From Candidatus Didemnitutus sp. (GTDB lineage Bacteria; Verrucomicrobiota; Verrucomicrobiia; Opitutales; Opitutaceae), in contig JAUXOH010000334.1 of NCBI GenBank assembly GCA_030682505.1, forward strand, positions 1 to 12,142: a stretch of 12,142 nucleotides of DNA. Direction: 5' to 3'. Made by a program: the position numbers and the translations under genes. Positions 1-7,022 of the stretch are shown here, piece by piece. Position 1 is the stretch's first letter; every line of letters begins with the position of its first letter. The notes under the pieces are model-generated. The model searched no databases, was not told where the DNA came from, and was given only the letters and a program-made list of their open reading frames with translations.

Positions 1-1549
1 ACCCGAGCGCCCTCAGGCCATCCACCGTTTCCTCCGCCAAGGATGCCTCCGCTTCGACGGCGTCCGGTTGATCCTTTTGAAGCGGATGATACCAATGGAC
101 CCGCGTGTCGCCGATGGCTTCCTCCAAGGGCCGATTGAAAACCAGATAGTCAATCAGCCCTTGGAGCACGCCCGTTGGAATTCGGCTTGCACCGGGTATT
201 CCGATGGCGAGCACCGGCTGATTGCCACGCAATACCAGTGTAGGGGAGATGGTGCTGCGCGGTCGACGACCCGCCGCGATGAAATTCGGATTCTGCTGAT
301 CGGTGAAGGCAAAATTGCTCATCGAGTTGTTCATGACAATGCCCGCTGCCACGACCGCCGCGCCAAAATGCAGGCTCTGGGACTGCGTCGCACAAACCAC
401 GTTACCTTCTGCATCCACGACCGCAAAGTGCGTGGTCGAGGCATGCACCGACTCGGGTTCGGCAACCCAAGCGGCCGGACGGCCCGGTGCTTTCCCCAGC
501 CCAGCCTGCTCGCGAATGCGGGCGATGCCCTCAGGGCTGGTCAACCGGTTGAATGCGCCGAGCGCTCCTTCCGTATCGGCAATCGTACGTTGCACAGCGG
601 GCTGCACGACCCGCCAAATGCGCCCGATGAGATCGAGATTCTCCACCGAACGAAGGGGCGGCGTGAGTGCTTCTGGTTCAATCGCCTTGAGAATGGTCAG
701 GAAAAGGGCTCCGCCGGTTGTCGGCGGCGGGCCGCTCAGGATGCGGTGACCGCGAAACGTAATACCCAGCGGCTCGGTGATGCGCGCCTCGTAGAGGGCA
801 AAGTCCTCGTGAGTGAGAATCCCGCCGCCCTTCCTGGAAGCCGCCACGATGTTGTCCGCAATGGAACCGCGGTAGAAACCGTCGGCCCCTTCCCGGGCAA
901 GCAACTCCATGCTCCGAGCGAGATCTTCGTTGGCCAGCCGACTGCCAACAATCGGCAACTCGCCCTGCGGCAGATAGAGTCGCGCGAGATCAGGATCGCC
1001 CCCGCGCAATTTCTCGATCCGTTCTTCGAAAAACTCCCGGGTCTTCGGCAAGATCAGAAAACCGGCGCGAGCCAGAGAGATGGCCGGCCGGACATTGTCG
1101 GACCAAGCAAGCACACCCCACCGTTGGTGGGCTTGAAAAAGTCCCGCCGCGAGTCCCGGTACGCACACCGCACTCCAACCATCATAACGAGCGCGATCCT
1201 CGAGGCGGCGAAACATTGCCGGATCAAGCGATCGACTGGCCTCATCCATTCCATCAATCGCGAACGTGCGGCCCGTCTTGGCTTCGTAGAACAGCAGCAT
1301 CAGCTTGCCGCCCAGACCGGACCCATAGGGCTCCGCGACCCCCAGCGCGAGCGAGACGGCCACGGCCGCGTCGATGGCGTTGCCGCCCGCTTGGAGCACG
1401 TCGACACCGATCTGTGCCGCTTCGGGATGGGCCGCGACCACCATGCCATGCCCAGTGACAACCGGCTCAACCTTGACGGGAACGCCATAGGCTGCGGTAA
1501 CGGCAACAAGGACGAAAACTGCGGTCCGAATTGAAAACCTACGCATCAT
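1..1549 (-). CDS. Gamma-glutamyltransferase-like Ntn hydrolase, secreted, C-terminus cut by window edge
   Basis: Reading the minus strand from the ATG at 1547-1549 gives 516 residues open to the left edge with no stop, so the 3' end is missing. Residues 1-22 look like a signal peptide (two Arg, then a hydrophobic core to about AYG), so the enzyme should be periplasmic. The body follows the gamma-glutamyltranspeptidase fold: AGGNAIDAAVA (54-64), FYRGSIADNI (225-234), GPPPTTGGA (273-281), the autoprocessing site STTHFAVVD with nucleophile Thr372, and SPTLVL and GIPGASR further on. Family members are proenzymes that cleave before this Thr to give large and small subunits. By my alignment with E. 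coli GGT from memory, Arg114 is Met101, Asn411 is Ser392, Gln430 is Ser409, Asp433 is Asn412, Ser463 is Thr433 and oxyanion Gly484 is Ala454. Ser462 (Ser432) and Gly483 (Gly453) are kept. The family is clear, but a true glutamyl substrate is doubtful. A second ATG follows at once; no Shine-Dalgarno is visible. It lies 75 bases after the receptor gene, so a link to peptide or amide uptake is possible. Confidence 0.88.
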   Translation of the reverse strand, partial: MMRRFSIRTAVFVLVAVTAAYGVPVKVEPVVTGHGMVVAAHPEAAQIGVDVLQAGGNAIDAAVAVSLALGVAEPYGSGLGGKLMLLFYEAKTGRTFAIDGMDEASRSLDPAMFRRLEDRARYDGWSAVCVPGLAAGLFQAHQRWGVLAWSDNVRPAISLARAGFLILPKTREFFEERIEKLRGGDPDLARLYLPQGELPIVGSRLANEDLARSMELLAREGADGFYRGSIADNIVAASRKGGGILTHEDFALYEARITEPLGITFRGHRILSGPPPTTGGALFLTILKAIEPEALTPPLRSVENLDLIGRIWRVVQPAVQRTIADTEGALGAFNRLTSPEGIARIREQAGLGKAPGRPAAWVAEPESVHASTTHFAVVDAEGNVVCATQSQSLHFGAAVVAAGIVMNNSMSNFAFTDQQNPNFIAAGRRPRSTISPTLVLRGNQPVLAIGIPGASRIPTGVLQGLIDYLVFNRPLEEAIGDTRVHWYHPLQKDQPDAVEAEASLAEETVDGLRALG

Positions 1550-1583
1550 GGGGGAACAAACCCAGCAAGGAACTGGAGAATGG

Positions 1584-1610
1584 AAGTCCCGCCGTTGGGC
1601 GGCGGGGCTT
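1584..1610. terminator. GC-rich hairpin between receptor and GGT-like gene
   Basis: An inverted repeat has arms CCCGCCG (1588-1594) and CGGCGGG (1600-1606) around a TTGGG loop, extended by a few more pairs on each side (11 pairs with one G-U on the plus strand; one A-C mismatch on the minus strand). It starts 14 bases past the receptor stop codon. The minus-strand tail after it (ACTTCCATTCT) is poor in T, so it may be an attenuator or a processing and stability hairpin rather than a full terminator, and the GGT-like gene may still receive read-through. Confidence 0.45.
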
Positions 1611-1624
1611 TCGTCTTTGCTCCG

Positions 1625-4600
1625 TTAGAGTTTCTTGGAGACCTGCAGCGACCAGGAGAGCCCGCGCGCCATCAGGTTATAAACCGAGGTATCGTAGCCG
1701 CGCGAATCGCTCGAGAGCGGCGGGATGCGGTCGAAGATGTTGACGGCGCCGACCCGAATCGTGGTGTCATTGGTCCACTTGTTCTTCGTCTGCAGGCGAT
1801 ACGAGACAAAGGCATTGGTCGAGATCGAGTCCCGAACCTTCATGCGGTAAACATAGCCGCCGTTGGTGAAGACCGGAACAATGTAGCCCGGGGAGCCAAG
1901 CGATTCGTAGGTCGCGGCTGTCGTTGTGGCTCCACTGTCCGTGTAGGTGCCGATGTAGTAGGCCGAAACGCCCGCGCTCCAAACGTTCCGGCGCCAGTTC
2001 AGCGACGCGGATCCGCGCCATTTTGGCGATGCGCCAGCCACGACGGAACTGTTCGTGTCAAGCAGTTCGGTGCGCGGCGCAGTCTTCGAATTGTAGGCGT
2101 AGAAGGAGTTCAAGTAGGTCCACGTCGTGTTGAACGTGAAGTTGCCGATCGCCATCTTCGGGAAACGGTAGTTCAGGTCGAAGTCGAAGCCGTTCACGAA
2201 TTCCGACGACTTGTTGAAGTAGGTCGTGCGGATGATGTCGATGGCGCCGACGACCGCACGTTGGTTGCCGGCCGTGCGCGTGGAATTGTAGGTCGCGAAA
2301 AAATCGCGGTCGGCCTGCGTGACCGGAAGGCGGACAATGGCCGGATCGCCCACGTAACTCGCGGTGCCGGATCCGAGATCAATGTTGGTGATGCTCTGGC
2401 CCGCCGCCAGGGCGGTCTGGGTGGCGGCAAGGAGGGCGGCGGTGTCGTCCGCAATGGAGCCCGACGAGGCGATCACGTTTGATTGGCGGATTTCCCAGTA
2501 ATCTGCGCCGACAGAAAGTCCCTTCACCAAGGGCACCTCGATCACGATGCCTGCTGATTTGCCCCGGGCTTCCTCCGGCTGGAGATCGGGATTCCCCGAG
2601 GCGATGCTCCGGCGATTTGACGGACCGTCGGTGGGCAGGCCCGTGACCGAGCTGCGGTAGGTGTCGGTGCTCCCCGTGACCGTGCGGATCAGCGTGCCGG
2701 TGAAAAGCTGCGCCAGATTTGGGGCATGGAACCCCTCGTTGTAGGAGCCGCGCACCATCAGCCACCGAAAGGGTTGCCAACTGGCGCCAACCTTGGGTTT
2801 GGAGGTGTCGCCAAAATCCGTGTAGTTTTCATGACGCAATGAGGCGGACAGTTCGAGGGTATGCACCAACGGCAAAGTGAATTTGCCCCCGACGAGCGGG
2901 ACGACCAATTCGGCATAAGCCGCACTGACGTGGCGGTTGCCGTGGGTATCAGAGTTGGGCGAAAACCCAAGGAAATCGTTCGAGTTGGGATCGAGCCCTG
3001 ATCCCGGCGGATTCAGGCCGGCATACGGCGGACGGGAGTCAGCATAGACTTCGTAGCGGTATTCCCCACCGAAAGCCGAGCTGATGCGGTTGCCACCCCA
3101 AATCGGGAACAACTCCCCGCTCGCCCGGATATCCCAACTGCTCAGCTTGGTAACGCCATTGCGGACGAAGCGGGAGCGGAACGGCAATTGGACGCTTTCG
3201 GGATTCCGATAGGGACCGGTAACCACCAGCGCGCCGCCCTGAACGGCGAAAGAATGGGTGAACGGATTGAAAGCCACCGCCGGATCCGTCTGGTTGATGG
3301 CGTTGATGAGAAGACTCTTCCTGGTCGGCCCGAATTCGTCGTCGGTGACCCGCGAGTCACCCCAAAGCAGGGCGGACTCCCACGTCCACGTGTCCGCCAG
3401 CTTGCCGCGCAGACCCACGACGCCGCGATAGGTGGAATTCGTCACCGTGGCGACGCGATCATGTAGATCGAAGAGGCGTTTGTTGCTGATCAACACTGCC
3501 GCCGGCGTGCCGGTGAGGCGCGGGGTGCCATCGGCGTTCGGCGCACCCGTGGTTGACCAGAAGCGCGTGCCAAACGGGTTGTAAGGGTTCGTCGAAGGAA
3601 CGATGATGTTGCCGTCGGTGGACGCCGTGATGCCGTCCGGCTCGCGATTGGTGACCGACCGGGCATCGTAGGCCAGAAGCTCGGCGAAGGCGGTCAGATT
3701 GGGTTTGATGTCGTATTCGCCGCCGATGAACGCGTTCACCCGCGTCGTCTGCGGCTGGATCACGCGATAAGTGTTGTTGTCCCAATAATACGTGGAGGTG
3801 ATGCCGGCGCGGCTGGGCGTGCCGGTCTGGAAACCGATGCCCGTTGTCGTCGGGACCAGGAAAAACTGTCCGGAAGTCGCCACCATCGTGGACGGGATGC
3901 CGCTGGTGCGGCCGGCCGTGAACACCCCATTGGTCACCGTGCCGAGGGAATAGTTGCCGAACGAACTGGTGGCGGAACGGGCGTTGAAGGTTGTGTTGGT
4001 CGAAACATTCCACGGCGCGGGGGCGCGGGCGCTCTTGTCCGCTTCGGCGGCAAACCGCCGGTCGCGGGCATACATGACCTCACGGTCAAACACGTCGATG
4101 GTGACGATGCCCCGGCCCTTGCCGCCGAGAAAATCGAACCCGTGGGTGAGCGTCGCGCGGGCTTCTTCCCCGTCGCTGTAGCGGGTTTGGCCGTAACGCA
4201 GCACCAGCTCGGTTCCGCGATATTCGCGGCGCATCAGGTAGTTCACCACGCCGGCCACCGCATCGGTGCCGTAAATGGAAGAGGCGCCGTCGCGCAGCAC
4301 GTCGATGCGCTCAATGCCCCGATTGGGCAGAATGTTCACATTGGTCGTCAGCGCTGGGACACCGGCCTCCGACTGGCTGATCGGATGAGGGGGGAGCCGG
4401 CGACCGTTGAGGAGGAAGAGCGTGTTGCTCGATGGCAATCCGCGGAGGGCACCCGAAGAATTGTCGCCGCGGGCGGTGGCACCGAGGGTTGCCGTCTCGT
4501 TGCCGGGCAACCCGGTGATCTGCGGCAGCGCGGTTAGCAGGTCGGCCGGCTGCATGGCGTCCCGCATCTCCATCATGTCGCCATCAATGATCGTGACCGG

Positions 4601-4786
4601 CAGCGATTTTTCCTGGGCGAGGCGCTTGATATTCGAACCGGTGACGGCGAACGCCTCGAGCTTCACCGGTTCGTCGCTGGCGGTGGTATCTGTCGCCGCA
4701 CGTTGCCCGAAGGCCGTCGCGGAAAACATCATCAAGACGCCGCACAGGGCGCGGGTCAGTGGGTGGTTCCTCAGGGGTAGTTTCAT
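1625..4786 (-). CDS. TonB-dependent outer-membrane receptor
   Basis: This 1053-residue protein imports an unidentified ligand across the outer membrane using energy from TonB/ExbB/ExbD. The start at 4786 (MKLPLRNHPLTRALCG) is chosen because it opens directly with a signal peptide ending near AFG (27). The frame stays open to 4951, but that extension would bury the signal peptide. The mature N-terminus carries VKLEAFAVTGSNIKR (41-55), the likely TonB-box region. The plug domain spans about 58-186 and contains QPADLLTALPQITG, LRGLPSSNTLFLLNGRRL and the signature IERIDVLRDGASSIYGTDAVAGVVNYL. The rest is a long beta-barrel with large loops. The C-terminus (SWSLQVSKKL) has the alternating pattern of a last barrel strand but ends in Leu instead of the usual aromatic. 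No carboxypeptidase-like extension or SusD partner is seen. The substrate cannot be read from sequence; the GGT-like enzyme downstream hints at peptides or amides. The divergent response regulator may control it. Confidence 0.93.
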   Translation of the reverse strand: MKLPLRNHPLTRALCGVLMMFSATAFGQRAATDTTASDEPVKLEAFAVTGSNIKRLAQEKSLPVTIIDGDMMEMRDAMQPADLLTALPQITGLPGNETATLGATARGDNSSGALRGLPSSNTLFLLNGRRLPPHPISQSEAGVPALTTNVNILPNRGIERIDVLRDGASSIYGTDAVAGVVNYLMRREYRGTELVLRYGQTRYSDGEEARATLTHGFDFLGGKGRGIVTIDVFDREVMYARDRRFAAEADKSARAPAPWNVSTNTTFNARSATSSFGNYSLGTVTNGVFTAGRTSGIPSTMVATSGQFFLVPTTTGIGFQTGTPSRAGITSTYYWDNNTYRVIQPQTTRVNAFIGGEYDIKPNLTAFAELLAYDARSVTNREPDGITASTDGNIIVPSTNPYNPFGTRFWSTTGAPNADGTPRLTGTPAAVLISNKRLFDLHDRVATVTNSTYRGVVGLRGKLADTWTWESALLWGDSRVTDDEFGPTRKSLLINAINQTDPAVAFNPFTHSFAVQGGALVVTGPYRNPESVQLPFRSRFVRNGVTKLSSWDIRASGELFPIWGGNRISSAFGGEYRYEVYADSRPPYAGLNPPGSGLDPNSNDFLGFSPNSDTHGNRHVSAAYAELVVPLVGGKFTLPLVHTLELSASLRHENYTDFGDTSKPKVGASWQPFRWLMVRGSYNEGFHAPNLAQLFTGTLIRTVTGSTDTYRSSVTGLPTDGPSNRRSIASGNPDLQPEEARGKSAGIVIEVPLVKGLSVGADYWEIRQSNVIASSGSIADDTAALLAATQTALAAGQSITNIDLGSGTASYVGDPAIVRLPVTQADRDFFATYNSTRTAGNQRAVVGAIDIIRTTYFNKSSEFVNGFDFDLNYRFPKMAIGNFTFNTTWTYLNSFYAYNSKTAPRTELLDTNSSVVAGASPKWRGSASLNWRRNVWSAGVSAYYIGTYTDSGATTTAATYESLGSPGYIVPVFTNGGYVYRMKVRDSISTNAFVSYRLQTKNKWTNDTTIRVGAVNIFDRIPPLSSDSRGYDTSVYNLMARGLSWSLQVSKKL

Positions 4787-4931
4787 GGTGCTAGGTGTCC
4801 GGGTTTGAAAAATCAGCATCGTCCCGGCACGGAAAAAATAAAGCAGTGCTGGGAGGGGAATCGGGATTAGGGCCGTGGAGCTTACCGTATCTTGACTGCC
4901 GTGACTAGGGGAAGCCATGTCCGACCGCAGG

Positions 4932-4943
4932 CGTAGAACTACG
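4932..4943. promoter_or_regulatory. Small dyad CGTAG-AA-CTACG in divergent promoter region
   Basis: A perfect 5-base inverted repeat with a two-base centre lies in the 209-base region between the receptor start (4786) and the regulator start (4996). A second short dyad, CACA-C-TGTG, follows a few bases on. Such dyads can be operator sites, but this one is short and could be chance. I found no convincing -35/-10 pair for either gene in this region; TTGACT near 4891 has no good -10 partner. Confidence 0.25.
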
Positions 4944-4995
4944 TAACACACTGTGGCCTTGCGAGACTGGATAACATCATTGTGCTGAACACCGC

Positions 4996-5649
4996 ATGCC
5001 GTCCTCCCTGCCCAGCAATCTGCGTTTTGTGCTTGTCGACGACACCGCCACCTTTCGCGAGCTGCTGCGGGACTCCTTGCAGCGCCGCTTCCGACCCACG
5101 GAGTTGAAGGATTTCGCGAATGGAAAGGATGCCCTCGCCTCGTGCCTCGCCTCGCCGCCCGATCTGCTCATCGCCGACCTCTACCTTCGGGACATGGACG
5201 GTCGCGACATCGTCCGCGAGCTGCGCCGGCAGGGCCACAACACCCGCGTGGTTGTGCTGACCGCGCACCCCGAGGCCCAACTGCCCGCTGAACTGGTGTC
5301 GCTCGGCGTCGCCGGCTTCGTGGACAAGAACTCACCGCTGGAACAAATTGATCGCGCGGTTCAATGCGTGCTCGAAGGCGGCATGTTTTTCTCGGCCACC
5401 GTTCCGCCACCCGTGCCGACTCTGGATTTGGAAGCGTCGTTGCCCCGCCTGGGCGCCAGTGCCCTGTCCGATCGAGAGCAGGAGGTGGTGCGCTTTGTCG
5501 CCCGGGGCTTGGTTTCAAAGGAAGTTGCCTCGCAACTTGGCCTGAGCACGCGAACGGTGGAAAAGCACCGGGCCCGCATCCTGGCAAAATTGGGGCTGCA
5601 CGATGTGCCTACGCTGGTGCGCTGGTGCTTGCGCAATGGTCTGGGCTGA
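4996..5649 (+). CDS. Two-component response regulator, NarL/FixJ (LuxR-type HTH) family
   Basis: A 217-residue cytoplasmic transcription regulator. Residues 9-125 are a receiver domain with the acidic pair Asp15-Asp16, phosphoacceptor Asp61 (LLIADLYL), Thr89 (VVVLTAH) and Lys111 (GFVDKNS), so all phosphorylation residues are present. After a Pro-rich linker (137-141), residues about 157-205 form a LuxR-type helix-turn-helix: LSDREQEVVRFVARGLVSKEVA, then LGLSTRTVEKHRARILAKLG. Length and layout are standard for the family. No histidine kinase lies in the window, so its partner is elsewhere. It is divergent from the TonB-dependent receptor, and a shared control region makes that receptor a plausible target (inference). 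The start puts the first beta strand (LRFVLVDD) close to the N-terminus as usual; no Shine-Dalgarno precedes it. Confidence 0.93.
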   Translation: MPSSLPSNLRFVLVDDTATFRELLRDSLQRRFRPTELKDFANGKDALASCLASPPDLLIADLYLRDMDGRDIVRELRRQGHNTRVVVLTAHPEAQLPAELVSLGVAGFVDKNSPLEQIDRAVQCVLEGGMFFSATVPPPVPTLDLEASLPRLGASALSDREQEVVRFVARGLVSKEVASQLGLSTRTVEKHRARILAKLGLHDVPTLVRWCLRNGLG

Positions 5650-5655
5650 AGGTCG

Positions 5656-5678
5656 AAAAAAAACGACGGCGTGAGCCG
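5656..5678 (-). terminator. Candidate terminator after tRNA-Pro
   Basis: On the minus strand a short stem CGGC-TCAC-GCCG (5667-5678) is followed three bases on by eight T (the A-run 5656-5663). The T-run and its place 12 bases downstream of the tRNA favour a terminator, but four pairs is a weak stem. It also lies just past the stop of the response regulator, which converges on it. Confidence 0.4.
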
Positions 5679-5690
5679 GCGGCTTGAAAA

Positions 5691-5767
<77 letters not shown>

Positions 5768-5864
5768 ATGCGGAAGTGAAGGGCCAATCAGAAGACTTAG
5801 CCAAAGTGAGGCAAGCAGAATATTAAATTCCTCGCTCGAGACCGGTTGGTCCCATCCTCAATTG

Positions 5865-5890
5865 AAAAAAAACCGCGTCTCGCGACGCGG
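5865..5890 (-). terminator. Intrinsic terminator of the exb-tonB-TPR operon
   Basis: On the minus strand a perfect 7-pair stem CCGCGTC/GACGCGG with a 4-base loop is followed immediately by eight T (the A-run 5865-5872). It begins 23 bases after the stop of the last operon gene. This is a textbook Rho-independent terminator and marks the 3' end of the transcript. Confidence 0.9.
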
Positions 5891-5913
5891 CTGAAAATTG
5901 CAGCCCAGTGGGC

Positions 5914-6444
5914 TTATTTCTTGGCCGGAGGCGGCGGCGGTATCTGCGCCAGCGAACTGGCCCCAAGCCGTTGGGCGACCATGTCGACCATGCGCTGAAT
6001 CTCCAATTCCGCGTTGCGGCGGCTGATCTTCGCCAGCTCCACCTGTTTCGCGAGTTCGAACACTTCGTTGTTGGTCTTTTCCTTCGAGGTGCGCATTTCG
6101 CCAAGTTGAACCTCCAACGCGTTGATTTCCCGCTGGAAGGCATCGGCCTCGACAACATAACCGGACGTCTCACTGCTGAGTTGGGCCATCATGTCTTGGT
6201 AGTCGCGCTCCTTCTTTTCCTCTTTCGCGCGTTCCTCAGCGTCACGTTGCTCCTGGCGCTTTCTCGCATCCTCAGAGGCCCTGCGCTCAAGTTCGACGCG
6301 GCGAGCGTCGTCCGCCGCTTGAACCTGGGCGAGTTGCTGTTGCTTGCGGAGTTCCTTGGCCTCCATTTCCTTCAGTGCGCCTTTGTAGAAGACCACGAAT
6401 GCGCCGAGGAGAACGAAGGGGACGATGAGATAAAACTTGTTCAT
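5914..6444 (-). CDS. Small bitopic membrane protein with long coiled coil (second of pair), unrecognised
   Basis: A 176-residue protein of unknown function. Residues 4-20 (FYLIVPFVLLGAFVVFY) form one membrane helix next to a short basic start (MNK), so the bulk probably lies in the periplasm. Two highly charged helical stretches follow, about 22-88 and 100-160, rich in Glu, Arg, Lys, Ala and Gln and broken near 90-97 (SSETSGY). The tail is LAQIPPPPPAKK. No globular domain or catalytic motif is visible. It shares layout and the MNKxYxxxP start with the neighbouring upstream gene, suggesting old duplication. It is the last gene of the exb-tonB-TPR operon, 21 bases after the preceding gene and followed by the terminator. 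The stalk recalls TolA domain II and could reach across the periplasm (inference). No Shine-Dalgarno precedes the ATG. Confidence 0.8.
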   Translation of the reverse strand: MNKFYLIVPFVLLGAFVVFYKGALKEMEAKELRKQQQLAQVQAADDARRVELERRASEDARKRQEQRDAEERAKEEKKERDYQDMMAQLSSETSGYVVEADAFQREINALEVQLGEMRTSKEKTNNEVFELAKQVELAKISRRNAELEIQRMVDMVAQRLGASSLAQIPPPPPAKK

Positions 6445-6465
6445 GATGCGTGCGAAAGTTGCAGG

Positions 6466-7002
6466 TTAGCTTTTCTTGCCGGCAGCTTCCGCAGCCGCTG
6501 CGGCGGCGCGCGCGGCTTCGGCGGCGGCCAATTTGTCGAGCAGGGTATAGTAGTATTTAACGTTGGCCTCTGCCTGTTTGACGTAGGTCGTGAGGAATGC
6601 CTTTTCGTCACCGTGAGCCTTGCGTTCGGCCAAGAGTTTCTCGACTTCGAGTTTCACCGTCTCAACTTCCTTCTTCAGGCGTTCCGATTGATCGCGCAAA
6701 CGCTTGCGGTCCGCATGAGCACGTTCGCGTTGATCCTCAGCCGTTTGGCGTGCCTTTTTCTTGGCTTCCTCGACCTGCAGGCGTTCGTCGCGCTCTTGGC
6801 GGCGCCTTTCTTGGGCTTCAATCGCCGCCTTGATGGCATGTTCCCGAGCCGCGACCTCTGCGCGCGCCTTCTCTTTGCGGACCAACTCGGCATCGGCAGC
6901 AACTTTCGCCAGTCTCGCTTCATGATCCTTGTTAAATCGCATGAAGAATCCGGCGAAGACTGCCAAGCCGAGCAGCGGGAGAAAAATGTAGATTTTATTC
7001 AT
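6466..7002 (-). CDS. Small bitopic membrane protein with long coiled coil (first of pair), unrecognised
   Basis: A 178-residue protein of unknown function. Residues 4-21 (IYIFLPLLGLAVFAGFFM) form a membrane helix after MNK. Residues about 25-130 are an almost uninterrupted Arg/Glu/Lys/Ala-rich helix with coiled-coil character (for example AIEAQERRRQERDERLQVEE). A less charged segment with four Tyr follows (TYVKQAEANVKYYYTLLDKL, 139-158), then an Ala-rich tail ending GKKS. No known domain is recognised. It starts 20 bases after the TPR gene stop and is followed 21 bases on by its look-alike, so it is co-transcribed with the TonB machinery. It could be a periplasm-spanning stalk or a scaffold for the TPR protein or the ExbB/ExbD motor (inference). 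No Shine-Dalgarno is visible. Confidence 0.8.
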   Translation of the reverse strand: MNKIYIFLPLLGLAVFAGFFMRFNKDHEARLAKVAADAELVRKEKARAEVAAREHAIKAAIEAQERRRQERDERLQVEEAKKKARQTAEDQRERAHADRKRLRDQSERLKKEVETVKLEVEKLLAERKAHGDEKAFLTTYVKQAEANVKYYYTLLDKLAAAEAARAAAAAAEAAGKKS

Positions 7003-7022
7003 TGGGCAGAGAGATTGAAAAG

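Noticed and set aside
68..1534. Long plus-strand open frame of 488 codons
   Set aside because: It is fully antisense to the GGT-like gene, has no recognisable domain, and has the Arg/His-rich make-up of a shadow frame in GC-rich DNA.
1580..2482. Plus-strand open frame of 300 codons over the receptor 3' end
   Set aside because: Antisense to the conserved beta-barrel of the receptor; low-complexity Arg/Gly/Val composition.
4787..4951. 55-codon N-terminal extension of the receptor frame
   Set aside because: It would place a signal peptide inside the protein; the Met at 4786 starts directly with the signal peptide, and the extension overlaps the divergent control region.
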